Notes under the pieces: model-generated
Databases searched by the model: none
Told to the model about the DNA's origin: nothing
Seen by the model: only the letters and a program-made list of their open reading frames with translations
Assembly (NCBI GenBank): GCA_029204225.1
Contig: CM055095.1
Span: 42,003,723-42,067,722 of the forward strand
Length of the DNA: 64,000 nucleotides
Source: Diphasiastrum complanatum
Lineage: Eukaryota > Streptophyta > Lycopodiopsida > Lycopodiales > Lycopodiaceae
Reading direction: 5' to 3'
Position numbers and translations under genes: made by a program
Shown: piece by piece, positions 9,791-19,304 of the stretch
Numbering within the stretch: the stretch's first letter is position 1
Layout of the letters: the number at the start of each line of letters is the position of its first letter

Positions 9791-10418
9791 GAAAATGTGA
9801 CTCCTATTTGTGTGGAGACCGCGAAAGGTACAATGACCACTTGTAGATTGGCAACCAACTTACCAATCTCTCTGGGAGCCTAGAAGAATCGACTAACGTT
9901 CACAATCTTGAAGATGGATGCCTTCAACGCTATTTTGGGATTAAGCTGGTTTAACGAACATGTGGTGGCCTTCTTGGCAAAAGGGGTTAATCTTGTGTTA
10001 TTATATAATGGCAGGAGACCTTGTGTCGTCAGAGCTGTGCCACGGGACCAACTAGAAAAGAACGACACAAATGAACCTGAGCCAACCATTCCTCCCAATC
10101 TCATTCACCTATTTAACGAAGGACAGCCAACATTGACAGACCAGCTGACACGGGAACAAATGGAGCCAACATTGCCTATAGTCTCTACATCAAAGGTGAA
10201 TTCAAGTGCCGATGCAGAGCTCAAGGAGCTCACCTTGTGTGACCAAGCGAAAGCTCACTTCTTTAACGAAAGACATCCAACAGTGACAAACCAGCTGATG
10301 CGAGGTCAAATGGAGCCAACATTGCTTGCAGTTTCTACATCAAAGGTGAATCTAAGTGCCGATGCAGAGCTCAAGGAGCTCAACCTGGACGACCAAACGA
10401 AATATCTAGAGTCCTAGG
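9760..10418 (+). pseudogene. Gypsy (family B) aspartic protease end fused to a repeat-containing segment
   Basis: The frame begins with the second half of a Ty3/gypsy retropepsin: ETAKGTMTTCRLATNLPISLG, a stop, then FTILKMDAFNAILGLSWF, the usual FDAILGMDWL motif that follows the protease. The catalytic DSGA part is missing. From about 9975 the ORF continues into an acidic segment without a domain I know, containing two 50-residue tandem repeats. RT, RNase H and integrase, which should follow protease, are absent, so this is an internal deletion derivative. It lies about 370 bp upstream of a B LTR on the same strand, which supports assignment to family B. Confidence 0.75.
10106..10405 (+). repeat. 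Two 150-bp in-frame tandem repeats
   Basis: Units 10106-10255 and 10256-10405 encode similar 50-residue blocks, starting H-L/F-F-N-E and sharing GQMEPTL or EQMEPTL, STSKVN and SADAELKEL. The period is a multiple of three, so the frame is kept. The copies differ at several positions, so the duplication is not very recent. Confidence 0.9.
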
Positions 10419-10784
10419 GGACTCATCCAGATGTGCGACGAAAACGACATATCTGAGGCTTAAGGGAGCCGTGAGTACCTTTTTCTTTCATGCTAATAAA
10501 GTAAGCCACATTTCTCATTGAGGAGTGAGCTTCAGTTTAATGTCTAAGTGCAGCAGCTTCACACAGGTTTTACGTAAGTGAACTAGATCCACACTTTTCC
10601 TGTGCTGGGTGTAAAACACAATATCATTACTCCGCTTTACAGTTGGTTTCCTTTGGTCGGTGAATCAAGCGCGTGCCCTTGTATATGTGACTAAAGTCTG
10701 GCCGGTGAATTAAGCCCGTGCCATGAGTCTTAGGTTCTAGTTTGGCCCTGATGAGGACATCAGCTTTCTCAAACGAGGGGAGGA
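10419..10784 (+). other. 3' untranslated region of family B with polypurine tract
   Basis: No ORF of note. The last bases (AAACGAGGGGAGGA, 10771-10784) form the polypurine tract next to the LTR. The sequence GATGAGGACATCAG just before it is also found before the family-A LTRs (about 160-175 and its reverse complement near 11930-11945), showing that A and B share their 3' priming region. Confidence 0.8.
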
Positions 10785-11704
10785 TGTTGTAAAGCTGACT
10801 CGGGTGCACCCAGCGTGCCCTGTAAGACTCAAAGGGGTGACACTCTCTATGGTCCCAGAGCAAGTTAGAACGTCAAGGACTGAGCCTCCGACCTGTGGTG
10901 AGCCAGTCAAGTAGTCACAAAGTCATGAGCTAGCTTTGGAGCTCGAGTCATGGCCTAGTCAGGAAAGCAGGTTGATTCGGCCGCCGGGACGGCTCTCGGG
11001 ACCCATGTCCGGGAGCCAGACTGATTCTGCCAGGCTTGCCAGGCTTAATCAGCAAAATAAAAACTAAGTCCTAAAAAGCGTGCTTTACCAGAAAGCACTA
11101 TGTTTCAAACCATAGGGGGTGCGCCGAATCACAGCAGAACTATAGGGGGAGTCCGGTAGACAGAAACTTGGGCAGCTCAACTAGCGCCAGGAGTCCAGTC
11201 GCCAGGTCTCAGCTCCCTCTACCAGCACGAGCCAGGCACAATGCCCAGCACGTGTTGGTGGCCCCGAGACTGGTCAGTCTATGTATGAATGTAACCTCTT
11301 CCAAATCTAATAAAGTTGATCCTTGGGGATGATTACCATTTCGGTTTCGCCTCCGGGACTGGTCCAAGTGGAAGGACCCTTACTACAACCTTTTTGCATC
11401 GCTGGCGCCTAAGGGTCCCTGTCATCGACATGGGGCTTGCCGCTATGCCAATTCGTCAGTTTGGCGACCACTATGCCTTGGGTTTCATGTGTGGCTTGTC
11501 TTTGTCTTTGGTTACCTTTTGAGGACGGATTCTGAGTTGGCTTTCGGGTTGGTTGGGATTCCAGTTTTCTTAAGTCTGAATGGTTAAGCTTTTTACGTTT
11601 CTGAGTTGGCTTTTACGTAAGCGCATGATGGATGAATGTTAGACTTAAGCGCGTGTTGGGGAAACCGCTCAAGTCCCAGTGCCCTTTGAGGCACCGGCGC
11701 AACA
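10785..11704 (+). repeat. LTR of family B, plus strand (inversion arm 1)
   Basis: The LTR is 920 bp, TGTTGTAAAGCTGACTCGG...GGCACCGGCGCAACA. On its left are the polypurine tract and the 3' end of a B element. On its right is not a B flank but TGATT followed by the reverse complement of the family-A LTR. The minus-strand copy at 18385-19304 is the same length and nearly identical. Confidence 0.93.
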
Positions 11705-11910
11705 TGATTGCACATCGATCTGAGCTCTCTGGACTCCGCTAGAACCGATCAAAGATTTTCAGCCATAGGAACTTGGCGCCGGCTGGATTCTGGTCATGTA
11801 GTGCCGGGAGCGGCGCCGGCGCCGGGAGCAGCAGGGGCGCTGCTGGCGTCGAGGACATAGCTGGCGCCGATGGTGCCGGAAGTAAAGCTTGTAAAGGTAG
11901 CTTTACAACA
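11705..11910 (-). repeat. First 206 bp of the family-A 3' LTR
   Basis: Read on the minus strand this is the start of LTR-A (TGTTGTAAAGCTACC...) up to GATGTGCAATCA, where it is cut by the B LTR. The remaining LTR-A sequence begins with AATCACCTCAC at 19305 on the other side of the inversion. Together they make one LTR of about 1.23 kb with the 5-bp AATCA duplicated. Confidence 0.92.
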
Positions 11911-12105
11911 TCCACCCCACCTTTATAAAATCTGATGTCCTCATCAGATGTCAGATTAAAGTAAAGGTTCTTCCAATTAAAATAACTATACATTTAAGCT
12001 ACTTGGCACAGTACTCAATTTACTGGCCACTTTTTATTAACATTGAAGCTGGCACACCACAAGTCGGAGGCTCAACTCTTTGTACTGAAAGATTACATAG
12101 CTTGA

Positions 12106-13680
12106 AAATATATCTTTGTCTCGGAAAAGCGTAGATTTGATATCGCTTTCGTAAAACCCAAAAGCCTTATTAGCTGGTGACAGAGGCCTTTCTTTGAAAT
12201 GTTAGCCCCTGTTGCTTCTGACTTTCGACTTTGGAATTCCTTTGAGCTCCTGATTTGTCCTTGATGCACTTTGTGTTGAGCTCCCTGAGCACCAGATTTA
12301 TTCAGTTCCGCACAGGTATCAAGGCTCCCTGAGCCAAAGGATTTATCGTTTGATTGCCCACTTTATCGTCCACTCTGTGCCTTGTTGCTTCTGCACCTTG
12401 ATTTCTTTCCTTGTCCCAGCCTGATCTTGATACTTTTCCATATTGGCTCTTTAAGGTAGGCAAAGATTGAGTACTCTGCAATGCACCTCTCACTTAGCTT
12501 GAAGTCACTCTTTGAATCAGCCCAAATGTAACCATTGATCTCGTGGAAAGCCAAAGGGTCGCACCAGTTTGATCCGCATCCGAACTATCTCTTCGCGTTT
12601 GTTTGAAGCACCATGTCCGTCGCGCAAAACTTGACTTTCACAATTCCATCACTGGTTAGTTGCCTCACAGTCAAAACAAGAAGTGTACATCGAACTTGGC
12701 TTCAAGTAGCTCTCTTTGAATCAGACATATGCACCCAGAGTTTGCACTAGTCCGATCTCAACGCGAACTGTCCCTTAGCGTCCGTTCGAAATACCAAGTC
12801 TCTCATGCAAGACTCAACTTTCACAGTTCCTTCATTGATCAGCTGCCTTACACGTAACACAAACCAGCATACTCATATCTTTTCTCATCATTGCTGGTCC
12901 AGAGAAAGCCTATAACAAACTTTCCTTTCCACAACAAAAACTTGTCAACTTATTAGGTCCAAAGTTCGCCAGTCTCCTCGTGTGAGTATGGCTAGGTCAC
13001 CCTGAATTTGCCCCCATTTTGATCAATTTTCATTCAAAATTTGCCCCAAGAGAGAGGTGTGTGTGATAGTTCTCCTCCACTTATAAAATCAGTTGATCGG
13101 ACATAGAGTAGAGTTCTTCGGACAAAAAGCCTTTCCAACACTTTGCTTCCCATCTGCTAGGATTATGGCTCGATCCAACTTGTTGCCAATCTCTAAACAG
13201 GATCCTAGTCTAACCCTTTGAGGAAAAACCCAACTGATACTGGATATCACCCATGCTCAGTGAGTTTCAGTTCCGAAGGTGGCCGTCCCAAAATGAAGAC
13301 CAACTGCTCCATAGAAGATCTCCCCTGAAATTGCCCTTTCCAACTTTTGACTTCCTGCTTGCGTCTGGTGGGCGTTGTTGCAAATGAAACTAACCCAAGA
13401 AACAGGCTAGCCATCTATCCTTTGCAAACATTGAGTCGTTTCGTTGCTGTTCACGTGCGAGTACTTGAACTGCAAATCCACCCCACAGATTCTGTAGTCC
13501 TCTTTGTTTGATGGTATCAGCCTTCAAAAGAAAAGGTTCCTTCTCGAGCCATCAGCTCCTTGTATCACAAGCAATCATGCAATCTAGGCAAAGCACGAGT
13601 ACTAAGACTCATCACGAATACATACAAGTAAGACACTCAGGCAGGTTTACTAACAAGTAACAAAGACAAGGTCCCCCTTT
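12106..13680 (-). pseudogene. Coding-like sequence inside element A (unidentified, possibly captured)
   Basis: On the minus strand a frame with few stops runs from about 12870 to 12106. It includes VRQLINEGTVKVESCMRDLV and, about 60 codons later, VRQLTSDGIVKVKFCATDMV, an internal duplication of roughly 170 bp. It then continues through AEYSIFAYLKEPIWKSIKIR to a stop near 12106. Further upstream (about 13560-12960) other short coding-like runs occur. I do not recognise the protein. Stops and shifts show it does not make a full product. It may be a captured host gene fragment or an old, unfamiliar element protein. Confidence 0.35.
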
Positions 13681-14160
13681 GAGATGGTCCTGCCAATGGA
13701 CCTTTGCCTGGCCGCGCCCATACAAATCGGTCACGGAATCAGCCCACATAGGACACCCCTCCAACTATCCGTGCTTTCACCATTAAACAGCACATTGCCT
13801 CAGTCACGCCCCACCACTTTTTGGTCGATAGCCCTTATAGCTAAACGATCGGCAGTTATTTCGCACCGGCAGCTAACCACCCCGCACCCCACAAGGCACA
13901 GACCATGCTTTCACCTCCCTTGGTAGCACTTTGCCTCATCCGTCCTACGTGCAGACAGCGCCAGGCCCAACCTGCGAGAACTGACCGTGCTTACACCTCA
14001 AGGGTAGCACCTTGACTCATCAAGTCCCCCGTTCTGTCGACCACCCCGACCGTGGACGCACCCGTGCTTACACTGTGGGCAGCACCTTGCACAACAGTTG
14101 TCTTGATGAACCCCAAAATGTGGCCATTTCTGTGAGATCCTCATAGCTGACCGGCCAGTC

Positions 14161-14173
14161 GGCTCTGATGCCA
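14161..14173 (-). promoter_or_regulatory. Primer binding site of element A
   Basis: Minus strand TGGCATCAGAGCC, two bases after the LTR end, complementary to the 3' end of plant initiator tRNA-Met except for one base (TGGTATCAGAGCC is usual). Confidence 0.9.
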
Positions 14174-14175
14174 CA

Positions 14176-15334
14176 TGTAGCAGCCAACTCGCCAACAACG
14201 ATCAGACTTAACCAACTTGAAGTTCCTGAAAACCAACATTGAGATCCAACCTGGCGCCATGCCAGATCGAGGGTCCCGATGTGGGTGACTTCCCTCCAAG
14301 CAAGCCGCCCGACATACATCAAACTTAACCAACTCGAAGCTTCATTACAAACGAGTAACATCCAATCCAAGCAAGCGGTCTGACTTACATCAGACTTAGC
14401 CAACTGAAAGCTTCGTCACGAGCATTGGAAGCCAACCTGGCGCCACGCCAGACTGGACATCCATAAACATGTAACTTCCACCCAAGCAAGCCATCCAACT
14501 CAGCTGATAGGTTAGAGCCCGATTTCCAAGAGCTTAACCCATTCACGTTCATGCAAGGAACACTCAGAACCACGAGCCGTGACAGATAAATCAATTCCTG
14601 GACCAAATGGTCCCGAAAGCATACCGCTGGCGCCACGGACCGAATGGTCCCGATGGCATACCGTTGGCGTCTCGAGATACGACCCTCAACTATGTGCCAA
14701 CTTAAAAATTTGGAAGCGGCCTTACAACTGGCGCTTTTACCGAACACTGAAACCCAGAAGGTAATCAGAGTCAATTTGAGAAAAATCCCACTTTATTGAT
14801 AAATATGAAAAGGTTACATTTCAAGTGTGTGACCGACCCTAGTCTCCGTGGCGCTAGCATGCCAAGGCGAGAGCCATGACAACATTCCAGCAAGGGAGGC
14901 TGAGACTTGGTTGGAGCTCGTCCTGAGTCGCAACCTGCACTCCCCTATAGTATTGGTGTGATTCGGCAACCCCCCCCCCCCTCATACCAAGCACTCTACC
15001 CAAGCTGGTAAAGCACATTTTTCTCTCTCTAGGATTTTCTCTTTCTAGAAAATCATTTTCTCTCTCTAGATTTTATTGATCCCCAGGCTTCCTTTAATCA
15101 TGCCTAGATCGTGTGAGGTGATTGCACATCGATCTGAGCTCTCTAGACTCTGCTAGAACCGATCAAAGATTTTCAGCCATAGGAACTTGGCACCGGCTGG
15201 ATTCTGGTCACAGTGGCGCCGGGAGCGACGCTGGCGCCGTTGGTGCCGGGAGCAGCAGGGGCGCTGCTGGCGCCGAGGAGATAGCTGGCGCCGATGGCGC
15301 CAAAAGTAAAGCTTGTAAAGGTAGCTTTACAACA
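14176..15334 (-). repeat. 5' LTR of family-A element
   Basis: 1,159 bp, read on the minus strand from TGTTGTAAAGCTACC (15334) to GGCTGCTACA (14176). Compared with the other A LTRs it lacks about 90 bp near its 3' end, between GGCTGCT and GCTACA. It is flanked upstream by TTGAG (15339-15335), which also follows the 3' LTR remainder at 20333-20337. The C homopolymer at 14970-14981 is the complement of the G run in the other copies. Confidence 0.93.
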
Positions 15335-15720
15335 CTCAAGCATTTGATCCTTGTGGAAAATTGGTTCTCCCTTGCATTCTTGAACTTGACAAAGACATCA
15401 GACACTTCATCTTTGCTCTTTAGTAGATAGATCCAACAAAATCTACTAAAGTCATCAATGAAAGTTACATACATCTTAGCTCCAGTATTGCTAATTGTAG
15501 TAATTCCATGAATATCCGAATGTACTACTTAAAAAGGCTTTGTAGATTTAGATGTAGATCTAGTATAAGGTAGTCTATGTGACTTTGACAAAGCACAAGA
15601 CTCAGAAACATGATTCATACTTTTTAAGAAACTTGGAAGAGCAATCACAACTTGCTTTCTAGCCATTACCTCCAATGACTTGAAGTTGAGGCGCCCCATC
15701 CTTAAAACTATGCTAAATCT
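15335..15720 (-). pseudogene. Copia pre-integrase and integrase, upstream half (split gene)
   Basis: Minus strand: GRLNFKSLEVMARKQVV and CALSKSHRLPYTRSTSK (zinc-binding pre-integrase region), then YVTFIDDFSRFCWIYLLKSK with the first catalytic Asp of the integrase core (FIDDFSR). It stops at 15335 where LTR-A begins. The downstream half, starting with the SDNGGEY motif, is at 20333-20621 on the plus strand. The frame continues across the two halves when the 5-bp duplication is counted once. Integrase joins element DNA to the target. A stop lies between the pre-integrase and integrase parts. Confidence 0.88.
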
Positions 15721-16163
15721 AATTGAAGAGGGAGGGTGAAAAATTGTCATCTAGTTAAGTTGTCTAATTTGGTGTTTTTTGATTAATTAATTAACTCGAT
15801 GTATTTGGATTTGTAGTATCAAAGCTCTCACAATGAATGAGATATATGAGTTCCAATAACAAATGTTGGTAAACTTATTATCTCATGCAACACCCTATCC
15901 AGCTACAATACTAGGAGAGCAATCCAATCCATAGCTAACACTTGTGCAGGGTGGAGACAACCCTTATTTTTTGAGATGTAGAAAAGGTACATATTAAATA
16001 GCAATATAAATTTTTAATGTAATGCCCTCTAAATAAATACGGGCTTATAGAAAGACAAAAACAATGGGAGAAAGCTTTCATTGTCATATAGGACACACAT
16101 GAACATTCTCAAAATTTGAAAAATATATTGATATTTATGAGGGTTTACACATCTTGCAAGCAT
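15721..16163. other. Junction and non-coding stretch
   Basis: At 15690-15735 the plus strand resembles a copia 3' end (a MLNLIEEGG-like end with the purine tract GAAGAGGGAGGG). The rest is AT-rich with nothing recognised. The region separates the copia integrase from the gene G copy. Confidence 0.4.
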
Positions 16164-16620
16164 CTATGATTGAGTATCTTGTATATATGATTGCTCTACT
16201 ATCTGAACAATTCCTCTCAAATCTTTGCATTTGATTTTTTTTTTCATGTCTTTTACGTATCTGCACAAACATACATTGTTCAAAGTACAGTTAGTTTTTA
16301 GAATATTGGCAACAAAGATAATGAATACAAACTCATACACCGATAAACGAATATTACATACCAAACCCATTTGATATGAAGCTGAAATATTCAAGGATAT
16401 CTTGTTGTAAAATAATCAGCTCTGTTCTAATCTAGAATAAGCTCCAATCCTACTCAATCTCAATAGTAGTAAATAAACACCCCATTTGCCATGATATTAA
16501 TGCATATACAATCAATGTGTCCAATGCTATCAAGATCTTGATCTAATGGGACCCAAGTACCTTTGTGTTTTTTCTATCTCTGATAATGAAGCACCATATT
16601 AAGCATTTTTTTTTTCTATA
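16164..16620 (-). pseudogene. Second copy of gene G (3' exons)
   Basis: Minus strand: WVPLDQDL at about 16560, then a DWSL...ELIILQQDILEYF block, an intron with donor G|GTATGTAAT and acceptor TGTGCAG, and IRKRHEKKIKCKDLRG from 16260. It ends IVQIVEQSYIQDTQS at 16164. The exon boundary is at the same place as in the copy at 3401/3506. Stops interrupt the first exon. It abuts the truncated gypsy gag at about 16625. Confidence 0.65.
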
Positions 16621-16626
16621 TTGTAT

Positions 16627-17553
16627 CTAAAGCATATGGATGAATGTTTGATTCTGCATTCTACGCCGGGTCCAAGATTGCATTCCAGACAATAGGTAAT
16701 GAGTTTTGTCCGCCTCGGAAATATCTTCAATAACCCATACACTCTGTCTGAATTTATTGAGATACTCTCGCAATGACCCTTTCTGTTTGAGCCCCGATAA
16801 TTCTGTCCTCAATCTCATGTGTGAATCCTTCGGTATGAACTCCTCTCGTAACGCGGCTTTGAATGCGTCCCATGTTTGAAAATGCATTCATGCCATCCGG
16901 TACCAATTTGTAGTGTAGCCCTCAAAATATGCTAATGCCAAGTCAGTTCTTTCTTCCTCAGGAGTGTTCATCAGACGGAAGTAATGGTCCATGTGAAACA
17001 ACCAATCTTCCACAACTCGAATGTCACGCTCTCCTTTGAAAGTAGGTGGTGCTTTCACTTTGGCAGTCTTTCTTGGGCCCTCTGTGTTTCGCGCTCGTGG
17101 TTCTCTTGGTATCTGTGGAGGAGGCGCCACTGCATTCCCCCTAGTTGCTTCCAACTCTTCAAACCTGGCTTCGAGCTGTGTTAGCCCGTCTCTCATTTCT
17201 CTAGCAAGGTTAATTTGAGTAAGATTCATGGCTCGCAAGGATGTTTGCCATTCTTTCCTTTCAGTTTCTCTATCCTTCTTCACCTCGCTAAGCATAGTCG
17301 TCATTGCGCTTGATAAGTATTGCCGCATCTTCACTTCAAAGAGGTCCTGTTGCGCCTCTGGCAAGGGTTCATATCTTGGTGTAGGTTCAGAAGGGCCACC
17401 CATCTCTTCGTGGAGGGGCGCCACTGTGGAGTGCATACACTCTTTCTTTCTCGACTTGGACCTGGTGCCATCTCGATGCATGCGAGAGCTGTATTCTCTA
17501 GTCAGCTCTTCTCCGTCCGTCAGTGCTCGTAACTCTTCAAGATGGTCCTCCAT
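16627..17553 (-). pseudogene. Gypsy (family B) gag, one in-frame stop and truncated C-terminus
   Basis: ATG at 17553. The N-terminal part is charged, with a likely coiled-coil stretch (VKKDRETERKEWQTSLRAM). The retrotransposon gag core follows: KAPPTFKGERDIRVVEDWLF, LALAYFEGYTTNWYR, then after an in-frame TGA at 16890-16888, FQTWDAFKAALREEFIP and LRTELSGLKQKGSLREYLNKF. Gag forms the particle that packages element RNA. The sequence ends around 16627 with unrelated residues, before any zinc knuckle. The leader and primer site lie upstream at 17554-18382. Confidence 0.9.
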
Positions 17554-18369
17554 TATAGTCAGAGGTGTACTTCCAACAGATTATCGCCTCAATCCTTTTT
17601 ATATTTGAAGCTCTCCCTTCTGTCAGCCGGGCCCCACAGCTCTCTTTTCTTCTTTATTAAATCAGCTTCAATGAAAATATTCCTTCCTCAAACTTAGCAC
17701 GCCCACATCACCTGAGAGCCAAGTAGGAACCAAGTCATTTGTGTCCAAGCAAGCACACGACAAACGGAACATACCAACCAAAGCAAACACATAGGATCCC
17801 TCTCAAGCCACAAACCCCCCTGAGACCGGACGTAGGACCTTTGCCTAGCCGCGCCCACACAAATCTATCACAGAATTAGCCCACGGGGAAACATCCATCC
17901 AACCATCCATGCTTTCACCATTAAGCAGCACATTGCCTCAGTCACGCCCAACCACTTTTTGGTCGATAGCCCTTATAGCTAAACGATCGGCAGCTATCCC
18001 GCACCGGCAGCTAACCACCCGTTCTTTACACCCAAATTCGAGCAGCATCTCTGTATCAATGGTTAACCCGTACAGTTCGAATATGTCGCCCCGCACCCCA
18101 CAAGGTACAGACCGTGCTTTCACCTACCTAGGAAGCACTTTGCCTCATCCGTCCTATGTGCAGACAGCGCCAGGCCCGAACCGCGAGAACTGACCGTGCT
18201 TACACCTCGAGGGCAGCACTTTGACTCATCAAGTCCCCCGTTCTGCCGACCACCCCGACCGTGGACGCACCCGTGCTTACACTGTGGGCAGCACCTTGCG
18301 CAACGGTTGTCCTGACAAATCCCAAAACGTGGCCATCCCTGTGAGACCTGCGTAGCTGACCGGCTAGTC
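17554..18369 (-). other. Family B 5' leader
   Basis: Non-coding leader between primer site and gag. Its part nearest the LTR (about 17825-18369) matches the family-A leader at 13685-14160. It has GC-rich stretches and CA-rich blocks. Short ORFs on the opposite strand have no support. Confidence 0.75.
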
Positions 18370-18382
18370 GGCTCTGATACCA
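18370..18382 (-). promoter_or_regulatory. Primer binding site of family B
   Basis: Minus strand TGGTATCAGAGCC, two bases after the end of the B LTR. It is the standard plant initiator tRNA-Met primer site. Confidence 0.95.
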
Positions 18383-18384
18383 CA

Positions 18385-19304
18385 TGTTGCGCCGGCGCCT
18401 CAAAGGGCGCTGGGACTTGAGCGGTTTCCCCAACACGCGCTTAAGTCTAACATTCATCCATGATGCACTTACGTAAAAGCCAACTCAGAAACGTAACAAG
18501 CTTAACCATTCAGACTTAAGAAAACTGGAATCCCAACCAACCCGAAAGCCAACTCAGAATCCGTCCCCAAAAGGTAACCAAAGGCAAAGACAAGCCACAC
18601 TTGAAACCCAAGGCATAGTGGTCGCCAAACTGACCAATTGGCATAGCGGCAAGCCCCATGTCGATGACAGGGACCCTTAGGCGCCAGCGACGCAAAAAGG
18701 TTGTAGTAAGGGTCCTTCCACTTGGACCAGTCCCAGAGGCGAAACCGAAATGGTAATCATCCCCAAGGATCAACTTTATTAGATTTGGAAGAGGTTACAT
18801 TCATACATAGACTGACCGGTCTCGGGGCCACCAACACGTGCTGGGCATTGTGCCTGGATCGTGTTGGTAGAGGGAGCTGAGACCTGGCTACTGGATTCCT
18901 GGCGCTGGTTGAGCTGCCCAAGTTTTTGTCTGCCAGACTCCCCCTATAGTTCTGCTGTGATTCGGCGCACCCCCTCTGGTTTGAAACATAGTGCTTTCTG
19001 GTAAAGCACGCTTTCTAGGACTTAGTTTTTATTTTGCTGATTAAGCCTGGCAAGCCTGGCAGAATCAGTCTGGCTCCCGGACATGGGTCCCAGAAGCCGT
19101 CCCGGCGGCCGAATCAACCTGCTTTCCTGACTAGGCCATGACTCGAGCTCCAGAGCTAGCTCATGACTTTGTGACTACTTGATTGGCTCACCACAGGTCG
19201 GAGGCTCAGTCCTTGACGTTCTAACTTGCTTTGGGACCTTAGGGAGTGTCACCCCTTTGAGTCTTACAGGGCACGCTGGGTGCACCCGAGTCAGCTTTAC
19301 AACA
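18385..19304 (-). repeat. LTR of family B, minus strand (inversion arm 2)
   Basis: 920 bp, the reverse complement of the LTR at 10785-11704 with few differences. On the left it joins the B primer site and leader; on the right it joins AATCA and the interrupted family-A LTR. Confidence 0.93.

Larger units (their letters stand above)
11911..14175 (-). mobile_element. Internal region of family-A element (non-autonomous, about 2.3 kb)
   Basis: On the minus strand it runs from a primer binding site (14173-14161, TGGCATCAGAGCC, two bases after the LTR) to the polypurine tract AAAGGTGGGGTGGA (11924-11911). No gag or pol is present. The first 490 bases or so (14160-about 13685) match the leader of family B (18369-about 17825), so A probably uses family-B proteins for its movement; this is inference. 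The middle, about 13680-12106, is unlike B. Confidence 0.85.

Noticed and set aside
17228-17608. Plus-strand 126-codon ORF
   Set aside because: It is antisense to the gypsy gag at 17553-16627.
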